Source of the DNA: an uncultured Aquimarina sp.
GTDB taxonomy: Bacteria; Bacteroidota; Bacteroidia; Flavobacteriales; Flavobacteriaceae
Assembly (NCBI GenBank): GCA_947498935.1
Contig: CANMMM010000008.1
Location: 62,001-126,000 of the forward strand
Direction: 5' to 3'
Length of the DNA: 64,000 bases
A program made the translations under genes and the position numbers. Below, one piece after another: positions 27,798 to 36,710 of the stretch. The notes beneath the pieces were generated by a model. That model saw only the letters and a list, made by a program, of their open reading frames with translations, was not told the DNA's origin and searched no databases. Every line of letters starts with the position of its first letter. Within the stretch, counting starts at the first letter, position 1.

Positions 27798-28616
27798 TTA
27801 CGCCTTCTCACGATCTTCTGCTTTAAAGGTATACCGCAGTGTCAGTTGCACTCCTTCTTCCGGCTTAGACACACTAGTCAGATGCGCATTGATCAGCTTT
27901 GCTCTGCTTTTCATGTTCAGCAAACCAGCATTGGCTGCTACCGAATGCATATCATAGCCTATACCATCATCCTGTACATGAATCGTAAGATCCTGATCCG
28001 TATACACCAACGCTACAGCTAGGTTTTCTGCCTCCGCATGCTTGATCGTATTTGAAAAAAATTCTTGTATAATACGGTATACAATAATCTCGTCTTTGGG
28101 ATTGATTTCTATGGTTTCGCCCTGAACAGAAAAGCTCGTATTCAAAAAGTTTAGTTTTTCAAAACGTCCCAACTCTACCTGAATAGATTTCTCCAATCCT
28201 ATGTTATGAATCACCTCATGATTGAGTGTTTTGGATAGACTACGAATTTCTTGCAGGCTATCACTCACCAAACTTTTTACATCTGCAATTGCCTGTTTCC
28301 CTTTATCATCCAAGGCACTACTGGTCATATTGATCTGCATTACCGCAGCGGATAATAACTGTCCTATATTGTCATGTAATTCCCAACTAACATGTTTTAA
28401 GGTCTGTTCCTGAATCTCTATTTGAGAATTTTTTAATTCTTCATCAAAACGCTGCTCTGCCTTAAATTTCTCTAATAACAGTTTATTTTTTCGTTTTTGA
28501 AATGCCATAAAAAATACAATTCCAAAAACTACAAAAAACACGATAATGATAATAAAGTAAACTATGAGTAAGATTTGTTCCTTCGCAAGCATATGATAAA
28601 ACCTATAATGTAACAA
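27798..28616 (-). CDS. Membrane sensor histidine kinase (HisKA_3 type)
   Basis: The 272-residue protein has one membrane helix (ILLIVYFIIIIVFFVVFGIV, about 15-36), a coiled linker, and the HisKA_3 phospho-acceptor ELHDNIGQLLSAAVMQ (His near residue 99). The HATPase region has the N-box VYRIIQEFFSNTIKHAEA and a G-box VQDDGIGYD. It lacks an extracellular sensor domain, so sensing may come from the 7-TM protein encoded just upstream, whose gene overlaps it. Met9 (28592) is an alternative start. It pairs with the NarL-type regulator downstream. Confidence 0.88.
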   Translation of the reverse strand: MLHYRFYHMLAKEQILLIVYFIIIIVFFVVFGIVFFMAFQKRKNKLLLEKFKAEQRFDEELKNSQIEIQEQTLKHVSWELHDNIGQLLSAAVMQINMTSSALDDKGKQAIADVKSLVSDSLQEIRSLSKTLNHEVIHNIGLEKSIQVELGRFEKLNFLNTSFSVQGETIEINPKDEIIVYRIIQEFFSNTIKHAEAENLAVALVYTDQDLTIHVQDDGIGYDMHSVAANAGLLNMKSRAKLINAHLTSVSKPEEGVQLTLRYTFKAEDREKA

Positions 28617-29275
28617 GTATACATAAAAATATTAATCAACGTTAAAATAATCCTGTTGACATAAACAAATTCTGGATTCAATTCACTCTTATAATAATTT
28701 TCGTATATAAATAGTGGATTTATTGTCAAATGAAAAACCAAAGCTCCTACTGAAACATAAAACGGAATACTTTTATAAAAATTCAAAATACTATTACTTA
28801 ATAATAATTGAAAATAATACATGATCACACATAACAAAAGTAAAAATGTACCAATAACAGAATTCACCATAGGGTCTAACCAGAATGAAAAATCAGAAAA
28901 CAAAACACCTAAAATTGCATATCCTAAAAAAACATACACAACACTATAACCTATTTTTCGAAATTTTTTCTTTTCAATAAGCCGTAAAAAGAAAAACAAA
29001 TAAAAAGAAAAACTAATTAAATCGTAAATATTGTAAGCCCATGCATTATGCTTAAAAATGGTATCTTTTAAAAATGAAAACGCTTTAAAAAAATATATCG
29101 CAGCTGGCAACCAGCCAAATACCAACTCCACAAACACAGTAAACCATAAAAAATATACAAAATATCGAGAAAGATAATCTTCTCGATATTTTGATATATA
29201 TACAGTTCCTACGACAGCAGCAACTACCTCAAATACATTGATAATGATTTGAGTAACTAATACATTTGAATACAT
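28562..29275 (-). CDS. Seven-helix membrane protein of a two-component cluster
   Basis: The 237-residue protein is almost wholly hydrophobic with about seven helices (for example IIINVFEVVAAVVGTVYI at the N-terminus, IGTFLLLLCVIMYYFQLLL and ILTLINIFMYTCYIIGFIIC at the end). No catalytic motif is seen. It overlaps the kinase gene by 55 bp and follows the 134-residue gene by 1 bp or less, so it is probably the membrane sensor or kinase partner. Similar 7-TM proteins precede kinases in Flavobacteriia, but I cannot name the family. Confidence 0.75.
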   Translation of the reverse strand: MYSNVLVTQIIINVFEVVAAVVGTVYISKYREDYLSRYFVYFLWFTVFVELVFGWLPAAIYFFKAFSFLKDTIFKHNAWAYNIYDLISFSFYLFFFLRLIEKKKFRKIGYSVVYVFLGYAILGVLFSDFSFWLDPMVNSVIGTFLLLLCVIMYYFQLLLSNSILNFYKSIPFYVSVGALVFHLTINPLFIYENYYKSELNPEFVYVNRIILTLINIFMYTCYIIGFIICLRRNKSYS

Positions 29276-29679
29276 TAATAATCAAATGGAGGATTTCCTT
29301 TACCTCCTTTATTAAATGCTGCTATCTGGTAATTATTATCATTTCCACCAAATCCATCTTTCCCCATCGAACGCGCAGGTATTCCTGTAGGAGCAAAAAA
29401 TAAGGTACTATATCCTCTACCCATCTTACAGCTCTTTTCTGAATATGCTCCGAAGTATACACGAACCCCTGGATTTTTAATCCCTTGTGCTGCGGATTCT
29501 TGTTTTACATACGCTAAGTATTCCTCTAGTTCTTCTACCGACCAATGAAATGATTTGGCATCATCGAAACCTAGATTCTTTTCTAAATGCTTCCCTCTTT
29601 TTTCGCACCAGTTACTATGAAGCTCCTTTGCCTCATCTACACTGATACATTTTTTTGGTTTTTGTATTTTACAAGCCAT
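29275..29679 (-). CDS. Unknown 134-residue protein, first gene of the two-component cluster
   Basis: No signal peptide or membrane helix. Cysteines are at MACKIQKPKKC, NWCEK and SEKSCKMGRG; the C-terminus is Gly/Asn-rich (GKDGFGGNDNNYQIAAF, GGKGNPPFDY). The segment VEELEEYLAYVKQESAAQGI looks like an amphipathic helix, and GVRVYFGAYSE a strand. It heads the cluster with the 7-TM protein, kinase and regulator. The function is unknown; it could be the signalling target or a soluble accessory protein. An inverted repeat lies 72-96 bp upstream. Confidence 0.7.
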   Translation of the reverse strand: MACKIQKPKKCISVDEAKELHSNWCEKRGKHLEKNLGFDDAKSFHWSVEELEEYLAYVKQESAAQGIKNPGVRVYFGAYSEKSCKMGRGYSTLFFAPTGIPARSMGKDGFGGNDNNYQIAAFNKGGKGNPPFDY

Positions 29680-29750
29680 ACTAAATTTATTTATAGGTTT
29701 AAGTTGCTAATATATCTAAAAAACAACACTTCCCGCAAGCTTGTATGTTT

Positions 29751-29775
29751 TTTAACCGACTTAATTACGGTTAAA
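29751..29775. promoter_or_regulatory. Candidate operator upstream of the two-component cluster
   Basis: TTTAACCG-N9-CGGTTAAA, 8-bp perfect arms, 72 bp before the start of the 134-residue gene. No U-run follows, so it is not a terminator. It may bind the cluster's own response regulator. Confidence 0.45.
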
Positions 29776-29844
29776 CCGCATGTTTAACTATTTGATTTTA
29801 AGTAAAATAGATCACAAAGCACAAAAAGTAATATTCTCTAAATT

Positions 29845-29886
29845 CGGGGGTTTACCCCTAGGAAACTATAGGGGGAAAAGCCCCTA
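29845..29886. other. Twin G/C hairpins after pxpC
   Basis: Two adjacent hairpins in AT-rich DNA: GGGGG-TTTA-CCCCT and TAGGGG-GAAAAG-CCCCTA. They lie 48 bp beyond the pxpC stop codon. Without a clear U-run they may be a weak terminator or a protein site. Confidence 0.4.
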
Positions 29887-29933
29887 TTTCACTTAACAAT
29901 CATCTTAAAAACAAGACGTTAAATCGTATCGCA

Positions 29934-30794
29934 CTATACCAAGGTTTGGATGCGAAATCGAATTGTCATTCCTGTTCTCTTTTGTGCAATTACATTCATA
30001 GCTTGTGTAGAAAGTTGTAACACTCTCGGATACCCTCCTGTAGTTTGGCAATCTCTCATCAATACCAATAATGTTCCAGAAGGTGTTAATTGTACCGTAC
30101 CTGATAATACAGGGGCACTGATCATAGAAGGGAGTGTATTTCGTAATTCTCCTTCTATCTGTATCGCCATTCGATCTCTTTTGTCAGAGATCACAAAGGT
30201 ATCGTGCTTTAATTGCGTTTGGAGTGCTGCCGGGAGTAGATCGTACTCAATCCCCTGATAACAATCCAACACAGCTATGTCGCCACTAAAACAAACAGAT
30301 GATAGCTTTGCAAATGCCGCTTGCCCTTCGGTATAAGCCGTATACGGTAACTGATTACCTTTAGAGACTACGTGCGTAGTGGTAATTCCTTTGTAAAAAG
30401 AACGGCTCTGCAAGCACATAGGCACATCGAATCCTCCATGAATACCTATATACCCATACACACCTTTAATTACATTTTTTAACCGTAAGACACTTCCTTT
30501 TTGTACACGTATACGTTGGTTCATAGCACAGAGTACACCATCGAGATATGGGGTACACACTGCGCCTGTAATAGCAATCATCGTAGGTTCGCTAAACTGT
30601 ACTACAGGCGGTAGCATTGTCCATTCCAATACTGCCAACGTCGCTGTATTGCCTACCAGTAGATTTGCCCATTTCGCTGCTGCTTGATCCATTGCTCCGC
30701 TTCTAGGCACACCGTAACGCGCATATCCAAAGCGTCCCAAATCCTGTATACTGGTATACATCCCTGCGGTGCGTATATGCATCATCCCACTCAT
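29934..30794 (-). CDS. pxpC: 5-oxoprolinase subunit C
   Basis: The 286-residue protein belongs to the biotin-dependent-carboxyltransferase/KipA family: IRTAGMYTSIQDLGRFGYAR at the start with GVPRSGAMDQ, and LMRDCQTTGGYPRV near the end, all typical. With PxpA and PxpB it cleaves 5-oxoproline to glutamate using ATP. The ATG overlaps the pxpB stop codon by 4 bp. The family is often mislabelled as allophanate hydrolase or urea carboxylase; the three-gene context settles it. Confidence 0.9.
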   Translation of the reverse strand: MSGMMHIRTAGMYTSIQDLGRFGYARYGVPRSGAMDQAAAKWANLLVGNTATLAVLEWTMLPPVVQFSEPTMIAITGAVCTPYLDGVLCAMNQRIRVQKGSVLRLKNVIKGVYGYIGIHGGFDVPMCLQSRSFYKGITTTHVVSKGNQLPYTAYTEGQAAFAKLSSVCFSGDIAVLDCYQGIEYDLLPAALQTQLKHDTFVISDKRDRMAIQIEGELRNTLPSMISAPVLSGTVQLTPSGTLLVLMRDCQTTGGYPRVLQLSTQAMNVIAQKRTGMTIRFRIQTLV

Positions 30795-31516
30795 ATTACA
30801 GTACTTTTAGGTACATACACTCCTGCAGCCGCCAATTGATGAATCGCATGGTATTGCTGTTCATTAATTGACACCAATTGAATCTGATCACCTGATTGTA
30901 CAAAACAAGGTGGTTCGTTAGCAACTTCAAAAAAAGTAACTGGAGATCTCCCCATCACATGCCATCCCGCAGGCGACGGACTTGGATAAATCCCTGTTTG
31001 CTGCCCTCCAATCGCCACCGAACCTTTAGGCACTTGCAAATTAGGAGTTGCTTTTCTTGGCGTCGCCAATGCTGCATCTAATCCGCCCAAATACATAAAC
31101 CCTGGTAGAAATCCTATAAAATAAACCGTATATAGAGGTGCTGTATGCAATGCCACAACCTCAGAAATAGTCATCGATTTTAGCATAGCAAAGGCTTCGA
31201 TTTCTGGTACCAATTCCTTCTCATAACACACAGGGATTTCCCATAAACGACGGGCAGTTGTAGGCATAACCGATAAAGATACTTCTAAAGACTGTAAGGC
31301 TGAAACAATAGTATAGAAATCCTCTATAACACACTTATAAACCACTAACAGTGAGTTGTATGATTGCACTACTTCAATAATTGCTTTAGCGTATTTCTCT
31401 TCGATAACTTGCTTATACGCTAGTAATTGATAACAGATAAATGGCATAATCTTGTCTGTCGTACGAATTAAAATCGCATCTTCTGCATACGGGATATATT
31501 CGAATACTGATTTCAT
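30791..31516 (-). CDS. pxpB: 5-oxoprolinase subunit B
   Basis: The 241-residue protein is of the KipI/PxpB type: PVCYEKELVPEIEAFA, the conserved YTVYFIGFLPGFMYLGGLD, RKATPNLQVPKGSVAIGGQQTGIYPSPSPAGWHVMGRSP. It works with PxpC as the phosphorylating/carboxyltransferase-like part of 5-oxoprolinase. It overlaps both neighbours by 4 bp, so the three subunits are co-translated. Confidence 0.92.
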   Translation of the reverse strand: MKSVFEYIPYAEDAILIRTTDKIMPFICYQLLAYKQVIEEKYAKAIIEVVQSYNSLLVVYKCVIEDFYTIVSALQSLEVSLSVMPTTARRLWEIPVCYEKELVPEIEAFAMLKSMTISEVVALHTAPLYTVYFIGFLPGFMYLGGLDAALATPRKATPNLQVPKGSVAIGGQQTGIYPSPSPAGWHVMGRSPVTFFEVANEPPCFVQSGDQIQLVSINEQQYHAIHQLAAAGVYVPKSTVI

Positions 31517-32244
31517 CGTGTCTTATATCCTAATTGAGCCAATTGAGCGGAAACATATGCTAGTAATTGCACTGCTCCAGAAGTGTCTCCATGCACACAG
31601 ATTGTATCGAATGCAATAGGGCGCTGTTTTCCTGTATGAGTTGTTACTTGCTGGTGTACTACCATTTGCTGTACATGTGCCCATACAGCTTCAGGGGTTT
31701 CTAGTACTGCATTTGCAGTGGTTCTGGCCACCAATGATAAGTCTTCGTTGTAATTTCTATCGGCAAATGCTTCGTAACGAATCGCTATTTCGCCCTTTGC
31801 AGCGGTTGCCATTGCGGAGCGATGCGGGGCAATGATCGCTATAGTTGAATCTATATTTTTAAGGGTTGTAATAAGTAATGCTGCCAATTGTGGATTGACT
31901 GCAGCGGCATTGTACAATGCGCCATGCGGTTTTACATGATGTAATTTCCCTCCTGCTTTTTCTACCCAATGGCGTACCTTTAGGATCTGTGCTTCTACAG
32001 AAGCTCTGAGGGCAGCATCGGTTATATCCATAACCACTCGTCCAAAATTTGCACGATCTGGATACGATGGATGTGCTCCAATTTGCACGCCATGTTCCAT
32101 CGCTAGGTCGATCGTATTTCGAATACTTAGTTCATCACCTGCATGCGCACCACATGCGATATTACACCATGAGATATAGGGCATAATTTCCGCATCAAAA
32201 CCAGCGGCTTCTCCTACATCTGCGTTAAAAATTACTGTTTTCAA
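31513..32244 (-). CDS. pxpA: 5-oxoprolinase subunit A (LamB/YcsF family)
   Basis: The 243-residue protein has the family hallmarks FNADVGEAAGFD, SWCNIACGAHAGDE, GAHPSYPDRANFGR and HVKPHGALYN, and ends with CVHGDTSGAVQL. It opens the 5-oxoproline ring with the ATP-dependent PxpBC partners. 5-Oxoproline forms spontaneously from glutamine and glutamate, so this is a housekeeping recycling enzyme. A -7 box lies 27 bp upstream. Confidence 0.93.
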   Translation of the reverse strand: MKTVIFNADVGEAAGFDAEIMPYISWCNIACGAHAGDELSIRNTIDLAMEHGVQIGAHPSYPDRANFGRVVMDITDAALRASVEAQILKVRHWVEKAGGKLHHVKPHGALYNAAAVNPQLAALLITTLKNIDSTIAIIAPHRSAMATAAKGEIAIRYEAFADRNYNEDLSLVARTTANAVLETPEAVWAHVQQMVVHQQVTTHTGKQRPIAFDTICVHGDTSGAVQLLAYVSAQLAQLGYKTR

Positions 32245-32270
32245 TAGCTACAATCGTAAAATCTTCCCTA

Positions 32271-32278
32271 CAAATGTA
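32271..32278 (-). promoter_or_regulatory. -7 box of the pxpABC promoter
   Basis: Minus strand TACATTTG matches TAnnTTTG and lies 27 bp before the pxpA ATG. No good -33 TTG was found. Confidence 0.45.
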
Positions 32279-32315
32279 TAAACTATCCTACTTTTATCGC
32301 GCTTTATGTGATAGA

Positions 32316-32478
32316 ACTTCATTTCGAAACTTTTTATAATTTGCTATAAAAACGATCTTTTGCACTCAAATTTTGCAATTTTTGAGTTCCGTAGCGCTGC
32401 TATGCAACTAAAAAATCACGCTATTTGATCAAAAAATCTTTGTTTTTCGCTGAAACCAAAACAAGTGTAAACCACTTC
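32316..32478. repeat. R2 inverted-repeat element
   Basis: About 163 bp: decayed left end (AAACTTTTTATAATTTGC), TATAAAAACGATCTTTTGCA, an internal hairpin TTTTTGAGTT/AACTAAAAAA around CCGTAGCGCTGCTATGC, then TTTGTTTTTCGCTGAAACC and right end AAGTGTAAACCACTTC. Closely related to 34871-35031 and, reversed, 44570-44729. Confidence 0.8.
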
Positions 32479-32798
32479 ATTAAATTATTCCCCTATATCT
32501 ATCGTAAAATTCTTTTTTATAACCACTATAAGCATCCATCTACTGAAAAGTTATGCCTTCATAATTACTAACAAAATTGTTACCCATAGATATGTATCAA
32601 AACTATGATAAATGTTACTCAAAATGCATAAAAAATATTATTTTTTACTAGTGTTTTATAGCATTCCACTAGACAAATCTATTAAAATGGTTTACACCTT
32701 TTATTTTAGACAGACAACGAAAAATCATCAGATGGAATGAGACAGTTTTTAAAACCTGTAATCCTACTTTGTCATCTTATAGCGAGTAGTATTTATTT
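32479..32798. other. Intergenic sequence between R2 and R1
   Basis: AT-rich DNA between pxpA and yifB with no supported gene or hairpin. TTTGTCATCTTATAGCGAGTAG just before the R1 copy recurs before the R1 copy at 53903 (GTTGTCATCTTAGCGAGTAG), so the repeated unit is sometimes longer than R1 itself. Confidence 0.5.
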
Positions 32799-32885
32799 GC
32801 GTTAGGGATTGCAGTGGAAATCCCGCAACACGACCTTAGGAGTGTGAGGAATTGCAACGGATAGCCCGACCCTTGGGGAACGCCC
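32799..32885 (+). repeat. Dispersed structured repeat R1, copy 5
   Basis: Full copy; the variable stem is ACAC with GTGT around the conserved loop GACCTTAGGA, a compensatory change relative to other copies. Lies downstream of yifB. Confidence 0.85.
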
Positions 32886-32980
32886 TAAAGTAACAAAGTA
32901 AGATTAATGAGTTACGGGTAAATTGATAGCAAAATTACAGTCGAATCTCGATTATTTTTTTAGCGATGGAATTTACATCC

Positions 32981-34519
32981 TTACCCCAACCATCCCTCAC
33001 GGTCTAAACTACGGTATTGTATTGCTTCTGAAATATGGCTTCCTTGAATATGAGGTACGCCTTCTAGGTCTGCAATGGTTCTCGCTACTTTTAGAATACG
33101 GTCATACGCTCTGGCCGATAAATTGAGCTGTTCCATGGCGGTTTTTAGTAAAGTTTTAGATGCATCATCTAATTGACAATGCATTCTAATTTGTTGCACG
33201 CCCATCTGCGCATTATAATGAATTTTAGGCAGATCTGTAAAACGCTGTGTCTGTATATCTCTAGCCGCAATCACACGTTCTCGAATGGATACACTTGATT
33301 CCCCCCTGCGATCTTCACTCAATTTTTCGAAAGGAACAGGAGTTACCTCTATATGGATATCGATACGATCTAGTAGAGGGCCTGATATCTTACTCAGGTA
33401 ACGCTGCATTTCTGCGGGTGATGAGGTAACAGGCGCATCTGGGTCATTAAAATAACCTCCTGGGCTAGGATTCATACTAGCCACTAACATAAAACTCGAA
33501 GGATAGGTGACTGTAAATTTAGCCCTAGAGATCGTTACTTCTCGATCTTCTAAGGGCTGACGCATGACTTCTAGCACTTCTCGTTTAAACTCTGGCAATT
33601 CATCTAGAAATAGCACGCCATTATGGGACAATGATATTTCTCCGGGCTGTGGGTAGCTGCCTCCGCCTACCAGCGCTACATTAGAAATCGTATGGTGTGG
33701 ACTTCGAAATGGGCGTTGTGCCATCAACCCTACATTTTCTTTAATTCTTCCGACTACGCTATGAATTTTAGTGGTTTCTAATGCTTCCTGTAGTGACATC
33801 GGCGGCAAAATACTAGGCAGTCGCTTACTCAACATCGTTTTACCACTTCCTGGAGGCCCTACCAATATGATATTATGTCCTCCAGCAGCTGCAATCTCCA
33901 TACAACGCTTAATACTCTCCTGCCCTTTTACATCTGCAAAATCAAACTCTGGATGTGCTAACTCTTTATAAAACGTTTCTCTAGTATCTACGACAGTCGG
34001 TGTTAATTCCTTTGTACCTTCAAAAAAATCGATGACTTCTTTGATATTTTCTACACCATATACGGCTAAGTTATCTACAATAGCAGCCTCAGCAGCATTT
34101 TGTTTAGGTAGTATAAATCCTGTAAATCCTTCTTTTCGTGCTTGAATCGCTATTGGCAAAGCTCCTTTTATAGGTTGCAAACTTCCGTCTAAGGAAAGTT
34201 CTCCCATGATTAAGTAATTAGCTATTGATGTTGCTTTTATTTGATTACTGGCTGCAAGAATGCCTATTGCCAAGGTAAGATCATAGGCAGAACCTTCTTT
34301 TCTAAGGTCTGCAGGAGCCATATTGATCGTAATCTTTTTTCCTGGAAGTTTATACCCATTATTTTGTAATGCAGCAGCAATCCGAAAACTACTTTCCTTA
34401 ATCGCATTATCAGGCAATCCTACTAGATGATATCCTATCCCTTTATTGATATTTACTTCTACAGTAATCGTAGTAGCTTCTACACCAAAAACAGCACTTC
34501 CAAAAACTTTTATCAGCAT
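32981..34519 (-). CDS. YifB/ComM-family Mg-chelatase-like AAA+ ATPase
   Basis: The 512-residue protein has an N-terminal Lon-protease-like S5 fold ([20 protein letters not shown]), then the AAA+ module: Walker [22 protein letters not shown] (about residue 218), Walker [12 protein letters not shown], and the C-terminal Mg_chelatase_C ([18 protein letters not shown]). ComM of this family promotes branch migration during uptake of foreign DNA; YifB in other bacteria has no settled role. Single gene. Confidence 0.92.
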   Translation of the reverse strand: MLIKVFGSAVFGVEATTITVEVNINKGIGYHLVGLPDNAIKESSFRIAAALQNNGYKLPGKKITINMAPADLRKEGSAYDLTLAIGILAASNQIKATSIANYLIMGELSLDGSLQPIKGALPIAIQARKEGFTGFILPKQNAAEAAIVDNLAVYGVENIKEVIDFFEGTKELTPTVVDTRETFYKELAHPEFDFADVKGQESIKRCMEIAAAGGHNIILVGPPGSGKTMLSKRLPSILPPMSLQEALETTKIHSVVGRIKENVGLMAQRPFRSPHHTISNVALVGGGSYPQPGEISLSHNGVLFLDELPEFKREVLEVMRQPLEDREVTISRAKFTVTYPSSFMLVASMNPSPGGYFNDPDAPVTSSPAEMQRYLSKISGPLLDRIDIHIEVTPVPFEKLSEDRRGESSVSIRERVIAARDIQTQRFTDLPKIHYNAQMGVQQIRMHCQLDDASKTLLKTAMEQLNLSARAYDRILKVARTIADLEGVPHIQGSHISEAIQYRSLDREGWLG

Positions 34520-34870
34520 TCTTTATTTTCTTCTAAAAATATGAAAATATGTCAAGTACCGACCTTATTTACTCTTAAAATATTGAAAAATGACTTGTAT
34601 TTTTTAATGATATTAAAAGTAGAAATAGCTACTGTATCAATAGGATCGTTTTTGTAATAGTACTGCTTTTTATTCCCACGAGCATACATATAGAAACTCC
34701 GATGGAGTATATGCCATAAAGGAAACAATCACTCATAAAAAAGGGGACTTAAAAATGTATCGCAAACTGTATAATAGACAACGTGACAATGCTATAAAAA
34801 ACAACTAATAGTATTTCTAAACGGTATTTCTCTACAATTTTTCTCATCATGTATAGGTATTGCTTATATA
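34520..34870. other. Intergenic region upstream of yifB
   Basis: No gene is supported. The sequence is AT-rich with no repeat family member until the R2 copy at 34871; no clear yifB promoter was identified. Confidence 0.45.
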
Positions 34871-35031
34871 GGTAATTTATACTGTTTTCGATTTGCTATA
34901 AAAACGATCTTTTGCACTCAGATTTTACAGTTTTTTTAGTTCCGTAACACTGCTATGCAACTAAAAAATCACGCTATTTGATCAAAAAATCTTTGTTTTT
35001 TTGCTGAAATCAAGAAAGTGTAAACTACTTC
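34871..35031. repeat. R2 inverted-repeat element
   Basis: Same order as the 32316 copy: TTTGCTATAAAAACGATCTT, core TTCCGTAACACTGCTATGCA (AGCGC changed to AACAC), TCAAAAAATCTTTG, and right end AAAGTGTAAACTACTTC. The left end is decayed. Confidence 0.75.
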
Positions 35032-35123
35032 AAAAATTACGCTACAGTTATAACAGCCATAGCACGCTTTGCCCCTACTTAAATATACAACTTTTTTACT
35101 ATGAGTATATTGTATTGCTCCAT

Positions 35124-35160
35124 AAAAAAAGGACTTCGATTGATTATCGAAATCCTTTTT
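35124..35160 (-). terminator. Terminator of the aspartate kinase gene
   Basis: AAAGGA-C-TTCGAT pairs with ATCGAA-A-TCCTTT (one mismatch) with A and T runs on both sides. It lies about 35 bp past the lysC stop codon and looks bidirectional. Confidence 0.85.
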
Positions 35161-35193
35161 GTGTATATTTTATATCTGTAAAACAACGAATAC

Positions 35194-36525
35194 CTATAGC
35201 GTAGCTGCTTGAGAAGTCTCAAATAACTTTTCGTTTAAAAATCTTAATGTTGGTATTTTATCTTTGGTCTCTACCAAAATAGAAATATTATTATTACTTC
35301 CTCCATAAGAGATCATACGTACCGGAATATAATTTAAGATCTCAAAAAGTCTACTCGAACTTTTATCATTGATTAAAGACTCTCCCACTACACAAATAAT
35401 ACTATGATTTTCTTCTACAGTTACCTCTGCATATGCATCGATTTTCTTTACGATTTCTTCTATATGCGTTGTATCATCTATCGTTAGAGAAATGGCTATC
35501 TCAGAAGTGGTAATCATATCGATAGACGTCTTGTAATGATCGAATACCTCAAAAATCTTACGCAAGTATCCATGTGCCATTAACATTCGATTCGATTTAA
35601 TCTTAATAGCTGTAATATTATCTTTGGCAGAGATAGCTTTTAATCCCTTTTTATGCACTTTATTAGAAATCACCGTTCCAGTAGCTGCAGGATCAAATGT
35701 ATTCTTTAATAAAACAGGAATATCTTTATCCACTACAGGAGAAACGGTTTGTGGATGCAATATCTTAGCACCAAAATATGCCAACTCAGCTGCCTCATTA
35801 TACGTAAGATGAGCGATTGGGTGTGTACCCTCTACATATCTAGGATCATTATTATGTAATCCATCAATATCTGTCCATATCTGCACTTCATCTGCATTTA
35901 ATGCCGCACCTATAATTGTTGCTGTATAATCACTTCCTCCTCTTTTTAAGGTTGCAATTGCTTCTAAGTGATCTTTACACACAAAACCTTGTGTAATGTA
36001 AATCGAAGCAGGGTTTTGTCCTATAATTACTTCTAGTTTTTCTGCTACCTTTTTGATATTTGGATTATCTACAGTATCTACATACATAAATTCTTTAGCG
36101 TCCAATAATACATTAGTGACACCAGTAGCATTTAGGAAATTTGAAAATATGTAGGTCAATAATGTTTCACCATAGGTTACTATAATAGCCTCTGTACTCT
36201 CTTCAAATGCCTGATTAGATACCTCTAGCATTTCAGTTATCAATTGCGATACACCTTCTTTCAAGTCATTTCGCAAATCTGTAGCTTCTATCAATTGGTC
36301 TATCACATCATGATGCTTGCTTTCTAATCGATGTAAACTTCTAGTGATCGCTTCTGCATCTTTTAGTTTAATATACTCTAATAAAGTAACCAATTGATCC
36401 GTTACTCCTGACATGGCAGAGCATACCACTATTTTTTGATCCTGATCGCTCGTTAAGATCTCTTTTACCTTTTGTAAATTTTCTACAGACCCAACTGAGG
36501 TTCCTCCAAACTTTAAAATCTTCAT
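35194..36525 (-). CDS. lysC: Aspartate kinase
   Basis: The 443-residue monofunctional kinase opens with KILKFGGTSVGSVENLQKV. It has the conserved TLKRGGSDYTATIIG and EVQIWTDIDGLHNNDPR. Two ACT regions follow (AIKIKSNRMLMAHGYLRKIF and HSIICVVGESLIND), which bind lysine or threonine as feedback effectors. It phosphorylates aspartate for lysine, threonine, methionine and isoleucine synthesis. It is divergent from an ACT-like gene and has its own terminator. Confidence 0.93.
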   Translation of the reverse strand: MKILKFGGTSVGSVENLQKVKEILTSDQDQKIVVCSAMSGVTDQLVTLLEYIKLKDAEAITRSLHRLESKHHDVIDQLIEATDLRNDLKEGVSQLITEMLEVSNQAFEESTEAIIVTYGETLLTYIFSNFLNATGVTNVLLDAKEFMYVDTVDNPNIKKVAEKLEVIIGQNPASIYITQGFVCKDHLEAIATLKRGGSDYTATIIGAALNADEVQIWTDIDGLHNNDPRYVEGTHPIAHLTYNEAAELAYFGAKILHPQTVSPVVDKDIPVLLKNTFDPAATGTVISNKVHKKGLKAISAKDNITAIKIKSNRMLMAHGYLRKIFEVFDHYKTSIDMITTSEIAISLTIDDTTHIEEIVKKIDAYAEVTVEENHSIICVVGESLINDKSSSRLFEILNYIPVRMISYGGSNNNISILVETKDKIPTLRFLNEKLFETSQAATL

Positions 36526-36594
36526 AATTTCCTGTTTTACACTACATAATTATACATTTTAAAACTAGCAATAAATTTTTTAATAAAAAAAACA

Positions 36595-36602
36595 TATATT
36601 TG
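36595..36602 (+). promoter_or_regulatory. -7 box of the ACT-like gene
   Basis: TATATTTG, a full TAnnTTTG match, about 110 bp before the ATG at 36711. The -33 spacing lacks a TTG. Confidence 0.5.
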
Positions 36603-36627
36603 TACAGATTGTTAAATATATAACACA

Positions 36628-36654
36628 ATGAAACAAATCATAGTCATCTTATAA
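36628..36654 (+). CDS. Possible 8-residue leader peptide (MKQIIVIL)
   Basis: A short frame 25 bp after the -7 box encodes MKQIIVIL, five of eight residues branched-chain, followed by TAA. It precedes the ACT-like gene by 56 bp. No convincing terminator hairpin follows, so this could be chance; a control of start-site access by stalling remains possible. Confidence 0.25.
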   Translation: MKQIIVIL

Positions 36655-36710
36655 AAAATTGACTACTGAGATTCATTTTATGTACCCCTAAAAATTAATA
36701 TGTTCGACAG

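Noticed and set aside
32923..33126. Plus-strand frame at the end of yifB
   Set aside because: It is the antisense of the yifB C-terminus.
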